6,635 nt of DNA from an uncultured Collinsella sp. (GTDB lineage Bacteria > Actinomycetota > Coriobacteriia > Coriobacteriales > Coriobacteriaceae), in assembly GCA_905197585.1 (NCBI GenBank), contig CAJJZO010000099.1:1-6635 (forward strand). The letters are read 5' to 3'. The position numbers and the translations under genes are program-made. Under the pieces are notes generated by a model. The model was not told where the DNA came from. It ran no database searches and saw only the letters and a program-made list of their open reading frames with translations. This document shows positions 1 through 6,421 of this stretch, piece by piece. How positions within the stretch are numbered: position 1 is the first letter of the stretch; every line of letters starts with the position of its first letter.

Positions 1-329
1 ATATCGTTGCCGCGAATGTGCTGCATCTCTTCCTCGGTCATTTCGAGGATGGAGCGGCCGCGATAGCGAACGTCACCGCCCTCGATCTTTCCCGGAGGCA
101 TCGAGATGAGGCCCATGATGGTCATGGCGGTCACGGACTTACCGGAGCCGGACTCACCGACGACGCCCAGGGTCTCGCCGCGATCGAGCGTGTAGGAGAC
201 ACCGTCGACAGCGCGAACAACGCCATCCTCGGTGTGGAAATACATCTTAAGGTCATCGACCTCGAGCAGATGCTGGCCCTCAGGAACCGGCTGGTCCTTC
301 AGGTCCACATAGTTCTTGTTCTTCTTCAT
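1..329 (-). CDS. oppD: Oligopeptide/dipeptide ABC transporter ATP-binding protein OppD, N-terminal 109 residues (cut by window edge)
   Basis: This is the start of an ABC ATPase that would power peptide import through the OppB/OppC channel from the cytoplasmic side. The visible protein begins [11 protein letters not shown] Walker A P-loop, GESGSGKS, lies at residues 58-65, after the usual beta-strand region ([11 protein letters not shown], about 21-31) with an aromatic residue suited to stacking on the adenine. The segment after the P-loop ([16 protein letters not shown]) is typical of the OppD/DppD branch, where LL(P)xPxGxIxGG is common. The signature motif, Walker B and C-terminal peptide-transporter domain lie off the left edge. 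The start lies only 2 nt after the oppC stop. An AAGGA ribosome site at 339-343 sits inside the end of oppC, which suggests translational coupling. OppD rather than OppF is inferred from the gene order B-C-D; the paralogues are hard to separate from this fragment alone. Confidence 0.93.
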   Translation of the reverse strand, partial: MKKNKNYVDLKDQPVPEGQHLLEVDDLKMYFHTEDGVVRAVDGVSYTLDRGETLGVVGESGSGKSVTAMTIMGLISMPPGKIEGGDVRYRGRSILEMTEEEMQHIRGND

Positions 330-331
330 CC

Positions 332-1267
332 TTATGCGTCCTTCATCTTGACGTCGAGGGCGTCGCGCAGACCGTCACCCAGCAGGGTGAAGGCGAGCAC
401 CGTCGAGAGAATTGCCAGACCGGGCATGATCATCATCCAGGGAGCGGTCAGAAGATACTGCTGACCGTCCTGAATCATGGAGCCCCACGAAGGCGTAGGC
501 GGAATAACGCCCATGCCGAGGAAGGACAGAGCGGACTCGGTCAGAATGGCGCCACCAATGTTCATGGTCGCGTAGACCACGATGGAGGCGACGGAGTTCG
601 GGAAGATGTGACGTACGACGATACGAGCATCGGATGCACCCATCGCGCGCGCAGCATCAACATAGTCATTTTCCTTGACCGTCAGGATCGCGGATCGGAA
701 GACGCGCGCAATCGAAGGCCAGCCGAGAATACCGATGGCGATAAAGACGTTCTGAAGGCCACGGCCGATAACGGCGATCATGGCGACAACGAACAGCACG
801 TACGGGAACGCCAGGAAGATGTCCGCACAGCGCATGATGATCGTATCCCAAATGCCGCCGTAGAAACCGGCCAGGGCGCCCATGACCAGGCCGATCAATG
901 TGGAGATCGCGGTGGCCATAATTCCGACGGACAGCGAAACGCGCGCACCGTAGATAACGCGGACGAGAATGTCGCGACCAAGGGCGTCGGTGCCAAACGG
1001 GTGCTCTGCACACGGAGCCAACAGCGACGTCTCGGCCATAGTGGTCGAGTCGGAAGCCGTCGGGGAACCGAGCCAGGGCTTAGCCCACAGATCTGCGGTC
1101 AGGGCAACCACAACGACGATGATGATCCAGCAGACACCGATAACGGCGAGTTTGTTCTTACGAAGACGCTTAAAAGCGTCGCCCCACAGCGTGCGGGACT
1201 TCGCGGGAGCAGATGCGGCCTTGGTGGCGGTAGCCTGCTCCTGAGACTGAGAATCAGTTTCCTGCAT
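332..1267 (-). CDS. oppC: Oligopeptide/dipeptide ABC transporter permease OppC
   Basis: This is a membrane permease of 311 residues that pairs with OppB to form the peptide channel. A basic, Ala/Ser-rich cytoplasmic N-terminus (about 1-38) precedes the first membrane helix (about 40-60). The external segment then carries the OppC/DppC hallmark [11 protein letters not shown] at 89-99. Further hydrophobic helices fall near 112-137, 147-168, 174-190, 226-250 and 276-297. The EAA coupling motif that contacts the ATPase is at about 201-224 ([17 protein letters not shown], then HIFPN). Length is normal for the family. The ATG at 1267 is supported by GGGAGG at 1276-1281, 8 nt upstream. The gap to the oppB stop is 14 nt, so the genes share a transcript. 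Substrate (oligopeptide, dipeptide or another family 5 ligand) cannot be settled from the sequence. Confidence 0.96.
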   Translation of the reverse strand: MQETDSQSQEQATATKAASAPAKSRTLWGDAFKRLRKNKLAVIGVCWIIIVVVVALTADLWAKPWLGSPTASDSTTMAETSLLAPCAEHPFGTDALGRDILVRVIYGARVSLSVGIMATAISTLIGLVMGALAGFYGGIWDTIIMRCADIFLAFPYVLFVVAMIAVIGRGLQNVFIAIGILGWPSIARVFRSAILTVKENDYVDAARAMGASDARIVVRHIFPNSVASIVVYATMNIGGAILTESALSFLGMGVIPPTPSWGSMIQDGQQYLLTAPWMMIMPGLAILSTVLAFTLLGDGLRDALDVKMKDA

Positions 1268-1281
1268 GAGACGTACCTCCC

Positions 1282-2319
1282 TTAGGCCTTATCCGACGGA
1301 CCGCCAAGGCGGATGCGCGGGTCGAGGAATGCATAGCTAATGTCGACGAGCAGGTTGATCACCATGACGACGACAACGATGAGCGTAACGCCGCCCATAA
1401 CGATGGGCCAGTCACGCATGCTAATGGCGCGATAGACCTCATAGCCGATACCGGGCCAGTTGAAGACCGTCTCGGTCAGGATGGCGCCCGAAAGCATGCC
1501 GCCAAAGTCGACACCAATATAGGTAACGACGGGGATGAGTGCATTCTTAAGCGCATGCTTGACGATGATCGCGCGATTGGAGAGACCCTTGGCCTTTGCC
1601 GTACGGATGTAATCCTGGTTCATGACGTCAAGCAGCTGCGAGCGCATAATGCGGGCGGCGTAAGCGGTCGAAACCGAAGCCAGCGTAATGGTCGGAAGCA
1701 CATAGTGCATCCAATCCTGATACTGAGAGCTGGAACCGCCGGCACCCGAGATCGGCATGGAGATTGCACCGCCCGTGGCGTCCTTGAGGATGACGCCAAA
1801 GAACAGCTGCAGCAACATACCGAGCCAGAAGGCCGGGACCGCAACGAGGATCGACGTGGTGAGCGTTACCAAAATATCCCAGAAGGAATAACGCTTTACC
1901 GCCGAAATGATACCCGCACCGATACCCATGATTGCCTCGAGCACGATGGCGCACGCGGCAAGTTTGATCGTATACGGATACTTCTGGGCAAAGATATCCG
2001 TAACCGGTAGCTTGCGCTGATACGAATTGCCCAGATCGCCATGAAGCAGGCCGTTCATGTAATACAAGTAACGGTCCACGAGCGACGTTTGAACGGGATC
2101 GCCGTTCTCGTCAAGGATCGCGTTGCCGTCCTCGTCCGACTGGACCAGGTGATAGCGGACGCGAAGCTGAAGCTCCACCTCGGGGGACAGAGCCTTGTCT
2201 CCACCGATCAGCTTGATCGGATCTCCCGGCACGATATTCTGGAGGGCGAACAGAATCAGCGTAACGCCCAAAAACACCGGGATGAACTGAAGCACACGTT
2301 TAACGATGTACTTACCCAT
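1282..2319 (-). CDS. oppB: Oligopeptide/dipeptide ABC transporter permease OppB
   Basis: This is the partner permease, 345 residues. It opens MGKYIVKRVLQFIPV, the usual OppB/DppB start, with membrane helix 1 at about 9-30 followed by the PGDP motif (31-34). A conserved external stretch YMNGLLHGDLGNSY lies at 87-100. Other helices fall near 117-141, 150-177, 206-221, 262-284 and 307-330. The EAA loop is at about 236-262 (DYIRTAKAKGLSNRAIIVKH). The C-terminus carries the family hallmark LDPRIR (332-337). An unusual acidic insert (about 61-79, SDEDGNAILDENGDPVQTS) lies in the first external loop. The ATG at 2319 is preceded by GGGGAG at 2324-2329, a purine-rich site at slightly short spacing. 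It follows oppA after 156 nt and leads directly into oppC. Confidence 0.96.
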   Translation of the reverse strand: MGKYIVKRVLQFIPVFLGVTLILFALQNIVPGDPIKLIGGDKALSPEVELQLRVRYHLVQSDEDGNAILDENGDPVQTSLVDRYLYYMNGLLHGDLGNSYQRKLPVTDIFAQKYPYTIKLAACAIVLEAIMGIGAGIISAVKRYSFWDILVTLTTSILVAVPAFWLGMLLQLFFGVILKDATGGAISMPISGAGGSSSQYQDWMHYVLPTITLASVSTAYAARIMRSQLLDVMNQDYIRTAKAKGLSNRAIIVKHALKNALIPVVTYIGVDFGGMLSGAILTETVFNWPGIGYEVYRAISMRDWPIVMGGVTLIVVVVMVINLLVDISYAFLDPRIRLGGPSDKA

Positions 2320-2349
2320 ACCACTCCCCTATCTAGGGATTAACCTAAA

Positions 2350-2379
2350 TGGGATGCCGATCGCCAGACCGGCATCCCA
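2350..2379 (-). promoter_or_regulatory. Stem-loop between oppA and oppB (partial terminator, attenuator or mRNA 3'-end stabiliser)
   Basis: A perfect 10-bp stem (TGGGATGCCG at 2350-2359 with CGGCATCCCA at 2370-2379 on the plus strand) encloses a 10-nt loop. In the oppA-to-oppB direction it is followed by ATTTAGG rather than a U-tract, so it does not look like a full intrinsic terminator. It ends 30 nt before the oppB start codon. Known opp-type operons often have such a structure after the binding-protein gene, where it helps the cell make more binding protein than permease. That role here is inferred. Confidence 0.6.
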
Positions 2380-2475
2380 AAATTACCATCAGCCAGTTTA
2401 CCCCAGGTTAGGGAGAACTGTATGTTTCCCATGAGGTCTACGTAAATACTTGACCCTCACGGAAGCTGCAAACTC

Positions 2476-4152
2476 TTAGGCGAGCTCAGCGGTACCCAGC
2501 TCGGCATGCTTCTGCGGATCGACATAGAGGTGCTTGATGCGATCGGAGCCGACGATGGTGTGCGTGTAGAACATCACCGGGATGACCGGGCAGTCGGCAG
2601 CGACCATTGCGTCGGCCTCCTGCATCTTAGCGACGCGCTCCTCGTCGTCAACAATAGTACGAGCCTCGTCGACCTTGGCGTCGAACTCGGGGTTGCTGTA
2701 ACCAGAGCGGTTGTCGCCACCGAGGGAGTCGGAGTGGAACAGCGGATACAGGAAGTTGTCCATGATCGGGTAGTCGGCAATCCAACCCAGACGACCGAAC
2801 TGATAGTTAAAGTTCTGATACTGCTCGAGCAGGGCAGACCACTCGGGGGTATCGGAGACAGCGGTAACGCCAACCTTGGCGAGGTCGCCGATGATGGACT
2901 CCATGATCTCCTTGTGACCGCCGTCCTGGTTGTAGGAAAGGGTCACGCTAATGCCACGATCCCCGTTAGCGCCAGCGGGAGCAACCTTGTCGAGGTACTC
3001 GTTAGCCTTGTCGACATCGTAGGCGCAGAACTCCCATGCGCCCTCCTTGTAGCCATCGATGCCCGGAGGAACAATGCCGTCGGCAGGGGTACGGGTACCC
3101 TTGAAGATGGTCTTGCAGATGGCCTCACGGTTGATGGCCAGGGAGATGCCCCTACGCAGGTCGGCGTTGTTGAACGGCTCGGCCGTGGTGTTGCAGGTCA
3201 GATAGTACGTGGAAGGCTCGGCGCCGAGCAGCATGCGCTCGCCGTCACCCATGGTGTAGCCGTCCTTGGACACGCCGCGATCCTTCTTGGCGGCATCGAT
3301 CTGAGCAACGGGAACGTCGCAGACATCGAGGTTACCGGCCTGGAACTCCTTGTAAGCAGTCTCCATGTCCTTGATGACCTGGAAGTGGATGCCATCGATC
3401 TTGGCCTTGTCGCCATAGTAATCGTCGAACTTCTTGAGGTTGATCTCCTGACCATCCTCCCACTTGCCGTCCATCATGAACGGGCCGTTACCGACCGGTG
3501 CAAGATAGAAGCTCTTGACATCGGACTCGGCGCACTCGGGAACCGGGGCCAGAGCCGGGTGAGAGGCGACGAAGGGGAAGTCGGCGTAAGCGGAAGACAG
3601 CTTGACGACGAGGGTCTCATCGTCGGGGCAAGTAACACCGCTGAGCTCGGTAGCGTTACCGGCAAGCAGGTCGTCATAGCCCTCGACCATAGAAAGGTGA
3701 TAGGAGACCTCGGAAGGGCCGTACTCGGTAGCGATGGCCGACTTGGTGTTGACCAGACGCTCCCAACCGAGCTTGAAGGACTTGGAGGTAACGTCGTCAC
3801 CGTTGTGGAACTTGGCCTTCTTGATCTTGAAGGTGAACTCGGTGGCGTCGTCGTTGGCCTCAAAGGACTCGCAAGCCAGCGGAACGATCTCGCCCTTCTC
3901 GGCGTCATAAGAGGTCAGAGCATCAAAGAGCTGGTACTCGACCTGAGTGCCCTGGTCCTCCTGGACGTTATAGGGGTCGATGCAGACCGGGTTGTTGATG
4001 TAGAAGTTCAGCGTCGAACCGGACTCAGAACCGGAAGCGTCGCCGCCCTTCTTGCCGCATGCGGCAAGAAAAGCCATGGAGCTCGCAGCAAGGGTACCGC
4101 CGACAAAGGCGCGACGACCCATAACGGGCTGGTGGAACATAGAATCAGCCAT
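2476..4152 (-). CDS. oppA: Peptide-binding lipoprotein OppA (family 5 extracellular solute-binding protein) with a Tat-type signal
   Basis: This 558-residue protein is the substrate-capturing component of the importer, expected to be lipid-anchored on the outer face of the membrane. The signal region contains GRRAFV (12-17), a twin-arginine motif, then a hydrophobic stretch and the lipobox LAAC with the acylated cysteine at residue 32. A Gly/Ser-rich linker follows (about 36-47). Family 5 binding-protein features include KFHNGDDVTSKSFKLGWERL (114-133), LRRGISLAINREAI (332-345), GWIADYPIMDNFLYPLF (456-472), NPEFDAKVDEA (487-497) and PVIPVMFYTHT (522-532). The chosen ATG at 4152 has a perfect AAGGAGG 5 nt upstream. 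A longer in-frame start (GTG at 4299) has no ribosome site and would place the promoter inside the gene. It lies first in the oppABCD order with its own promoter. The ligand is assumed to be peptides; family 5 members can also bind nickel, heme or sugars. Confidence 0.94.
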   Translation of the reverse strand: MADSMFHQPVMGRRAFVGGTLAASSMAFLAACGKKGGDASGSESGSTLNFYINNPVCIDPYNVQEDQGTQVEYQLFDALTSYDAEKGEIVPLACESFEANDDATEFTFKIKKAKFHNGDDVTSKSFKLGWERLVNTKSAIATEYGPSEVSYHLSMVEGYDDLLAGNATELSGVTCPDDETLVVKLSSAYADFPFVASHPALAPVPECAESDVKSFYLAPVGNGPFMMDGKWEDGQEINLKKFDDYYGDKAKIDGIHFQVIKDMETAYKEFQAGNLDVCDVPVAQIDAAKKDRGVSKDGYTMGDGERMLLGAEPSTYYLTCNTTAEPFNNADLRRGISLAINREAICKTIFKGTRTPADGIVPPGIDGYKEGAWEFCAYDVDKANEYLDKVAPAGANGDRGISVTLSYNQDGGHKEIMESIIGDLAKVGVTAVSDTPEWSALLEQYQNFNYQFGRLGWIADYPIMDNFLYPLFHSDSLGGDNRSGYSNPEFDAKVDEARTIVDDEERVAKMQEADAMVAADCPVIPVMFYTHTIVGSDRIKHLYVDPQKHAELGTAELA

Positions 4153-4157
4153 GCCAT

Positions 4158-4164
4158 CCTCCTT
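4158..4164 (-). promoter_or_regulatory. oppA ribosome binding site, fixes the start codon
   Basis: The minus strand reads AAGGAGG followed by ATGGC and then the ATG at 4152. This is a perfect anti-16S match with 5-nt spacing, and it settles the oppA start. An out-of-frame ATG (4157-4155) lies in the spacer between this site and the real start. Confidence 0.85.
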
Positions 4165-4183
4165 ATGAGATAGGACAAAGTAA

Positions 4184-4219
4184 GTTCGGTCGGGCAACGT
4201 CAAGACAGCCCAATCGAAC
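4184..4219 (-). promoter_or_regulatory. Stem-loop in the predicted oppA 5' leader
   Basis: In the transcript sense, GTTCGATTGGGC (4219-4208) can pair with GCCCGACCGAAC (4195-4184). This gives a 12-bp stem with one A-C mismatch and one U-G wobble, closed by a 12-nt loop. The structure ends about 20 nt before the Shine-Dalgarno site and is not followed by a U-tract, so it is not a terminator. It could stabilise the mRNA or affect translation. No known riboswitch class is recognised. Confidence 0.5.
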
Positions 4220-4230
4220 CATTCAAACGC

Positions 4231-4265
4231 GGTCCGCCGTTTTGGCTGGTTATACAAAGCGGACC
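4231..4265. repeat. 7-bp inverted repeat bracketing the oppA -10 box
   Basis: GGTCCGC (4231-4237) and GCGGACC (4259-4265) are perfect inverted copies separated by 21 bp. One arm is in the promoter spacer and the other just downstream of the predicted start site, so they flank the -10 element TATAAC. This could be a second operator, or chance in GC-rich DNA. Confidence 0.3.
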
Positions 4266-4277
4266 AACGTATTGCAA
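4249..4277 (-). promoter_or_regulatory. Predicted sigma-70-type promoter of the opp operon
   Basis: On the minus strand, TTGCAA (4277-4272, 4 of 6 consensus bases) is separated by exactly 17 bp from TATAAC (4254-4249, 5 of 6). The predicted transcript start is near 4242, giving a leader of about 90 nt before oppA. It lies downstream of the secG terminator, as expected for an independently transcribed operon. Symmetric sequences cover both boxes (see neighbouring entries). Confidence 0.65.
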
Positions 4278-4280
4278 TAC
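4269..4280. promoter_or_regulatory. Candidate operator: perfect 12-bp palindrome over the oppA -35 box
   Basis: GTATTGCAATAC is identical to its reverse complement and contains the whole -35 hexamer TTGCAA. A dimeric regulator bound here would exclude RNA polymerase. No regulator gene is present in the window and the motif is not one I can assign to a named family. Confidence 0.4.
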
Positions 4281-4390
4281 AGTAGCGCATTTTATGCACG
4301 ATTTGGGGCTAATTCCGGTTAACGGTCGAGATTTTCTTTAGTTGGGCGAAGTATATGAGGATATTTTGACTCTGTTACAAATATGTAAAC

Positions 4391-4421
4391 AAAAAGGGTC
4401 CCGCACTTGCGGGACCCTTTT
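4391..4421 (-). terminator. Intrinsic terminator of secG
   Basis: A perfect 13-bp stem (4392-4404 with 4409-4421) has a 4-nt loop. On the minus strand it runs GGGTCCCGC, loop, GCGGGACCC and then TTTTTGTTT. It begins 22 nt after the secG stop. The outer A-U pairs also give a T-run on the plus strand, so it could work in both directions, but no plus-strand gene converges on it. Confidence 0.92.
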
Positions 4422-4443
4422 CAAGTATTTATGCAGCTCGTGA

Positions 4444-4698
4444 TTAGTAGCCCACGATGCCCTGCGGGAAGAAGAACATGCACAGCACGACGCACACGGC
4501 AAACACGACAGCCATGATGACGGTCAGGCGGTCAAGGTTCTGCTCCATGACGCCCGTGGCAGAGCTGGAGTTATACAGCGAGCTGGCAATCATATCCGAA
4601 ACGCCGGTACCCTTACCGGAATGCATCAGGACGAGAATCGTCAGCGCCACGGCAGAAACAGCCCAAACGACAAACAGAAGAATCTGAAACGGACCCAT
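4444..4698 (-). CDS. secG: Preprotein translocase subunit SecG
   Basis: This 84-residue membrane protein is the small accessory subunit of the SecYEG channel, which helps SecA-driven export. Two hydrophobic helices (about 4-25 and 58-77) flank a cytoplasmic loop. The loop carries the SecG signature HSGKGTGVSDM (26-36) and the NLDRLT stretch (54-59) seen in actinobacterial SecG. Length is typical. The ATG at 4698 has AAGGAG at 4706-4711 with 7-nt spacing. Its place shortly after tpiA and gpmI is a common genomic context for secG and supports the call. Strong terminators lie on both sides, so it is probably transcribed alone from a promoter in 4699-4802. Confidence 0.95.
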   Translation of the reverse strand: MGPFQILLFVVWAVSAVALTILVLMHSGKGTGVSDMIASSLYNSSSATGVMEQNLDRLTVIMAVVFAVCVVLCMFFFPQGIVGY

Positions 4699-4734
4699 AG
4701 ATAAGCTCCTTAATAGAACAATTCAAACTCCAGT

Positions 4735-4743
4735 ACTGTACCA
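4735..4743 (-). promoter_or_regulatory. Possible secG promoter (extended -10)
   Basis: The minus strand reads TGGTACAGT, which fits an extended -10 (TGn) followed by TAnnnT. No convincing -35 box is found at 16-18 bp. A promoter is expected somewhere in the roughly 100 bp between the gpmI terminator and secG; this is the best candidate but it is weak. Confidence 0.3.
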
Positions 4744-4802
4744 CAATCCCCCGCTCTCCCCTACCTGCCACTCAAGGACGGGGTGGAAATGGCAGAAATA
4801 CC

Positions 4803-4837
4803 AAAAAGGGGGTTGTCCGGTTGTGGACAACCCCCTT
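4803..4837 (-). terminator. Intrinsic terminator of the tpiA-gpmI transcript
   Basis: A perfect 13-bp stem (4806-4818 with 4825-4837) encloses a 6-nt loop. On the minus strand it ends in ACAACCCCC followed by five T. It begins 25 nt after the gpmI stop codon and would stop most glycolytic transcription before secG. Confidence 0.92.
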
Positions 4838-4862
4838 ACTAGAAAACGGTATTTGTTTTCTC

Positions 4863-6416
4863 TTAGGCCTCGGTGGCGAGCACGCGACCCGTCATCTCGG
4901 CGGAAGGCTCAATACCAGCCATGGTGAGCATAGTCGGAGCGATATCGGAAAGACGGCCGTCCTCGATACCGGTGAGCTTGGCCTTCTCATCAACGATGAT
5001 GAACGGCACACGGTTGGTGGTGTGAGCCGTAAACGGATGCTTGGAACCGTCGGAAGCAACGTCAAACATGTGATCGGCGTTACCGTGGTCGGCGGTAATC
5101 AGCGCAAAGCCGCCCTTGGCGAGAATCGCCGGGACAACCTTGGACAGGGCATCGTCAACAGCCTCGACGGCCTTAACGGCGGCGTCGAAGACACCGGTGT
5201 GACCAACCATGTCGCAGTTCGCGAAGTTCACGATGTAGAAATCAGCGCGATCCTCGTTGATGGCGGCGACAAGCTTCTCGGTCACCTCGGGAGCGCTCAT
5301 CTCGGGCTGCAGATCGTAGGTAGCGACCTTGGGGGAAGCGACGAGCACGCGCTCCTCGCCCTCCTTGGGCTCCTCGATGCCGCCGTTGAGGAAGAACGTC
5401 ACGTGGGCGTACTTCTCGGTCTCGGCGGTGTGCAGCTGCTTCAGGCCATTGGCGGCGATGACGTCGGCCAGGACGTTCTCGGGGAACGTCTTGGGGAAGG
5501 CGACCTCGACGTCAAACGTCGGATCGTACTCGGTCATCGTCACAAAGTGCGAAAGCTTGATCTGCTCGCGCTCAAAGCCGTCGAACTCCTTGTCCGTGAA
5601 CACGCGGGTCATCTGACGGGCGCGGTCGGGACGGAAGTTAAAGAAGATAGCCGCGTCGCCCTCGTGGATGCCCTCGTTGTGGGCAGCGAAGGGCTCGACG
5701 AACTCGTCGCCGCGCGGATCCTTCTCGTAGTAGGCCTTGATACCGGCAACGGGGTCGGTATCAGCATCGGACGCGTTGACCATGACGTCGTAGGCGCGCT
5801 GGATGCGCTCCCAACGGTTGTCGCGGTCCATCGCCCAATAACGACCCGAGACGGTGGCAACGCGAGCGTCGCAACCGGTCTCCTCGGAGATCTTAGCCAG
5901 GAAGGCGCAGAACTCACTCATGTAGCCAGCGCCGGACTGCGGGTCAACGTCGCGGCCATCCATGAAGGCGTGGACGCGAACGGTCTTGACACCATGCTCG
6001 GCAGCCATCTTGACCAGAGCCTCGACGTGGTTCATGTGAGAATGAACACCGCCAGGGCTCATAAGGCCCATGAGGTGGAGAGTCTTGCCGTCAGCCTTGA
6101 CATCGTCCATGGCCTTGACGAAAACCTCGTTCTTGGCGATGGAGCCGTCCTTGATGGCATTGTTGATGCGCGAAAGCTCCTGGAACACGATGCGACCGGC
6201 ACCGATGTTGAGGTGACCCACCTCGGAGTTGCCCATCTGGCCGTCGGGAAGGCCCACGTCCTCGCCCGAAGCACCGAGCGTGGTGTGAGGATACTTCTCG
6301 TACAGGCCATCAAGGAAGGGCGTCTTGGCAGCGGCGACGGCGTTCTCGCCATCGGACGGAGCCAGGCCGCAGCCGTCCATGATGATCAGGAGTGCAGGAA
6401 GATGACGTTGTGCCAT
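4863..6416 (-). CDS. gpmI: 2,3-bisphosphoglycerate-independent phosphoglycerate mutase
   Basis: This cytoplasmic enzyme interconverts 3-phosphoglycerate and 2-phosphoglycerate in glycolysis and gluconeogenesis, using two metal ions (usually manganese) and a phosphoserine intermediate. At 517 residues it is full length. Metal and catalytic positions are all visible: D14 (IIMDGCG), the nucleophile S64 in MGNSEVGHLN, H125 in GGVHSH, R155/D156 in MDGRD, R192 and R198 in GRYWAMDRD, R262 and R265 in NFRPDRARQ, K335 in EKYAHVTFF, D402 and H406 in CDMVGHT, D443/H444 in TADHGNADH, and H465 in TAHTTNRVPF. The start lies 5 nt after the tpiA stop. Its ribosome site is weak (AGGA at 6420-6423, overlapping the tpiA stop), so translation is probably coupled to tpiA. 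Nothing suggests loss of activity. Confidence 0.98.
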   Translation of the reverse strand: MAQRHLPALLIIMDGCGLAPSDGENAVAAAKTPFLDGLYEKYPHTTLGASGEDVGLPDGQMGNSEVGHLNIGAGRIVFQELSRINNAIKDGSIAKNEVFVKAMDDVKADGKTLHLMGLMSPGGVHSHMNHVEALVKMAAEHGVKTVRVHAFMDGRDVDPQSGAGYMSEFCAFLAKISEETGCDARVATVSGRYWAMDRDNRWERIQRAYDVMVNASDADTDPVAGIKAYYEKDPRGDEFVEPFAAHNEGIHEGDAAIFFNFRPDRARQMTRVFTDKEFDGFEREQIKLSHFVTMTEYDPTFDVEVAFPKTFPENVLADVIAANGLKQLHTAETEKYAHVTFFLNGGIEEPKEGEERVLVASPKVATYDLQPEMSAPEVTEKLVAAINEDRADFYIVNFANCDMVGHTGVFDAAVKAVEAVDDALSKVVPAILAKGGFALITADHGNADHMFDVASDGSKHPFTAHTTNRVPFIIVDEKAKLTGIEDGRLSDIAPTMLTMAGIEPSAEMTGRVLATEA

Positions 6417-6421
6417 ATGTC

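Noticed and set aside
2443..2471. Possible internal promoter ahead of oppB (TTGCAG, 17 bp, TATTTA on the minus strand)
   Set aside because: Only the spacing is good; the -10 box is weak and AT-rich hexamers are expected by chance in this gap. Not listed without transcript data.
2506..4173. A 555-codon open frame on the plus strand opposite oppA
   Set aside because: It is also in codon register with the sense gene and is explained by codon bias. The translation is low-complexity Val/Leu/Asp/Gly-rich, typical of an antisense shadow.
4153..4299. A longer oppA starting at GTG 4299 with 49 extra residues
   Set aside because: There is no ribosome site before it. The extension would cover the predicted promoter and leader, and would bury the signal peptide inside the protein. 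The ATG at 4152 has a perfect Shine-Dalgarno site.
4352..4380. Alternative oppA promoter TTGTAA, 17 bp, CATATA on the minus strand
   Set aside because: The -10 match is poor (3 of 6) compared with TATAAC downstream, and it lies very close to the secG terminator. It is possible as a secondary start but not supported.
4375..4388. Small AT-rich inverted repeat TTACA-4 nt-TGTAA between the secG terminator and the opp promoter
   Set aside because: Five-base arms of low complexity are likely chance, and it lies about 100 bp upstream of the predicted promoter core.
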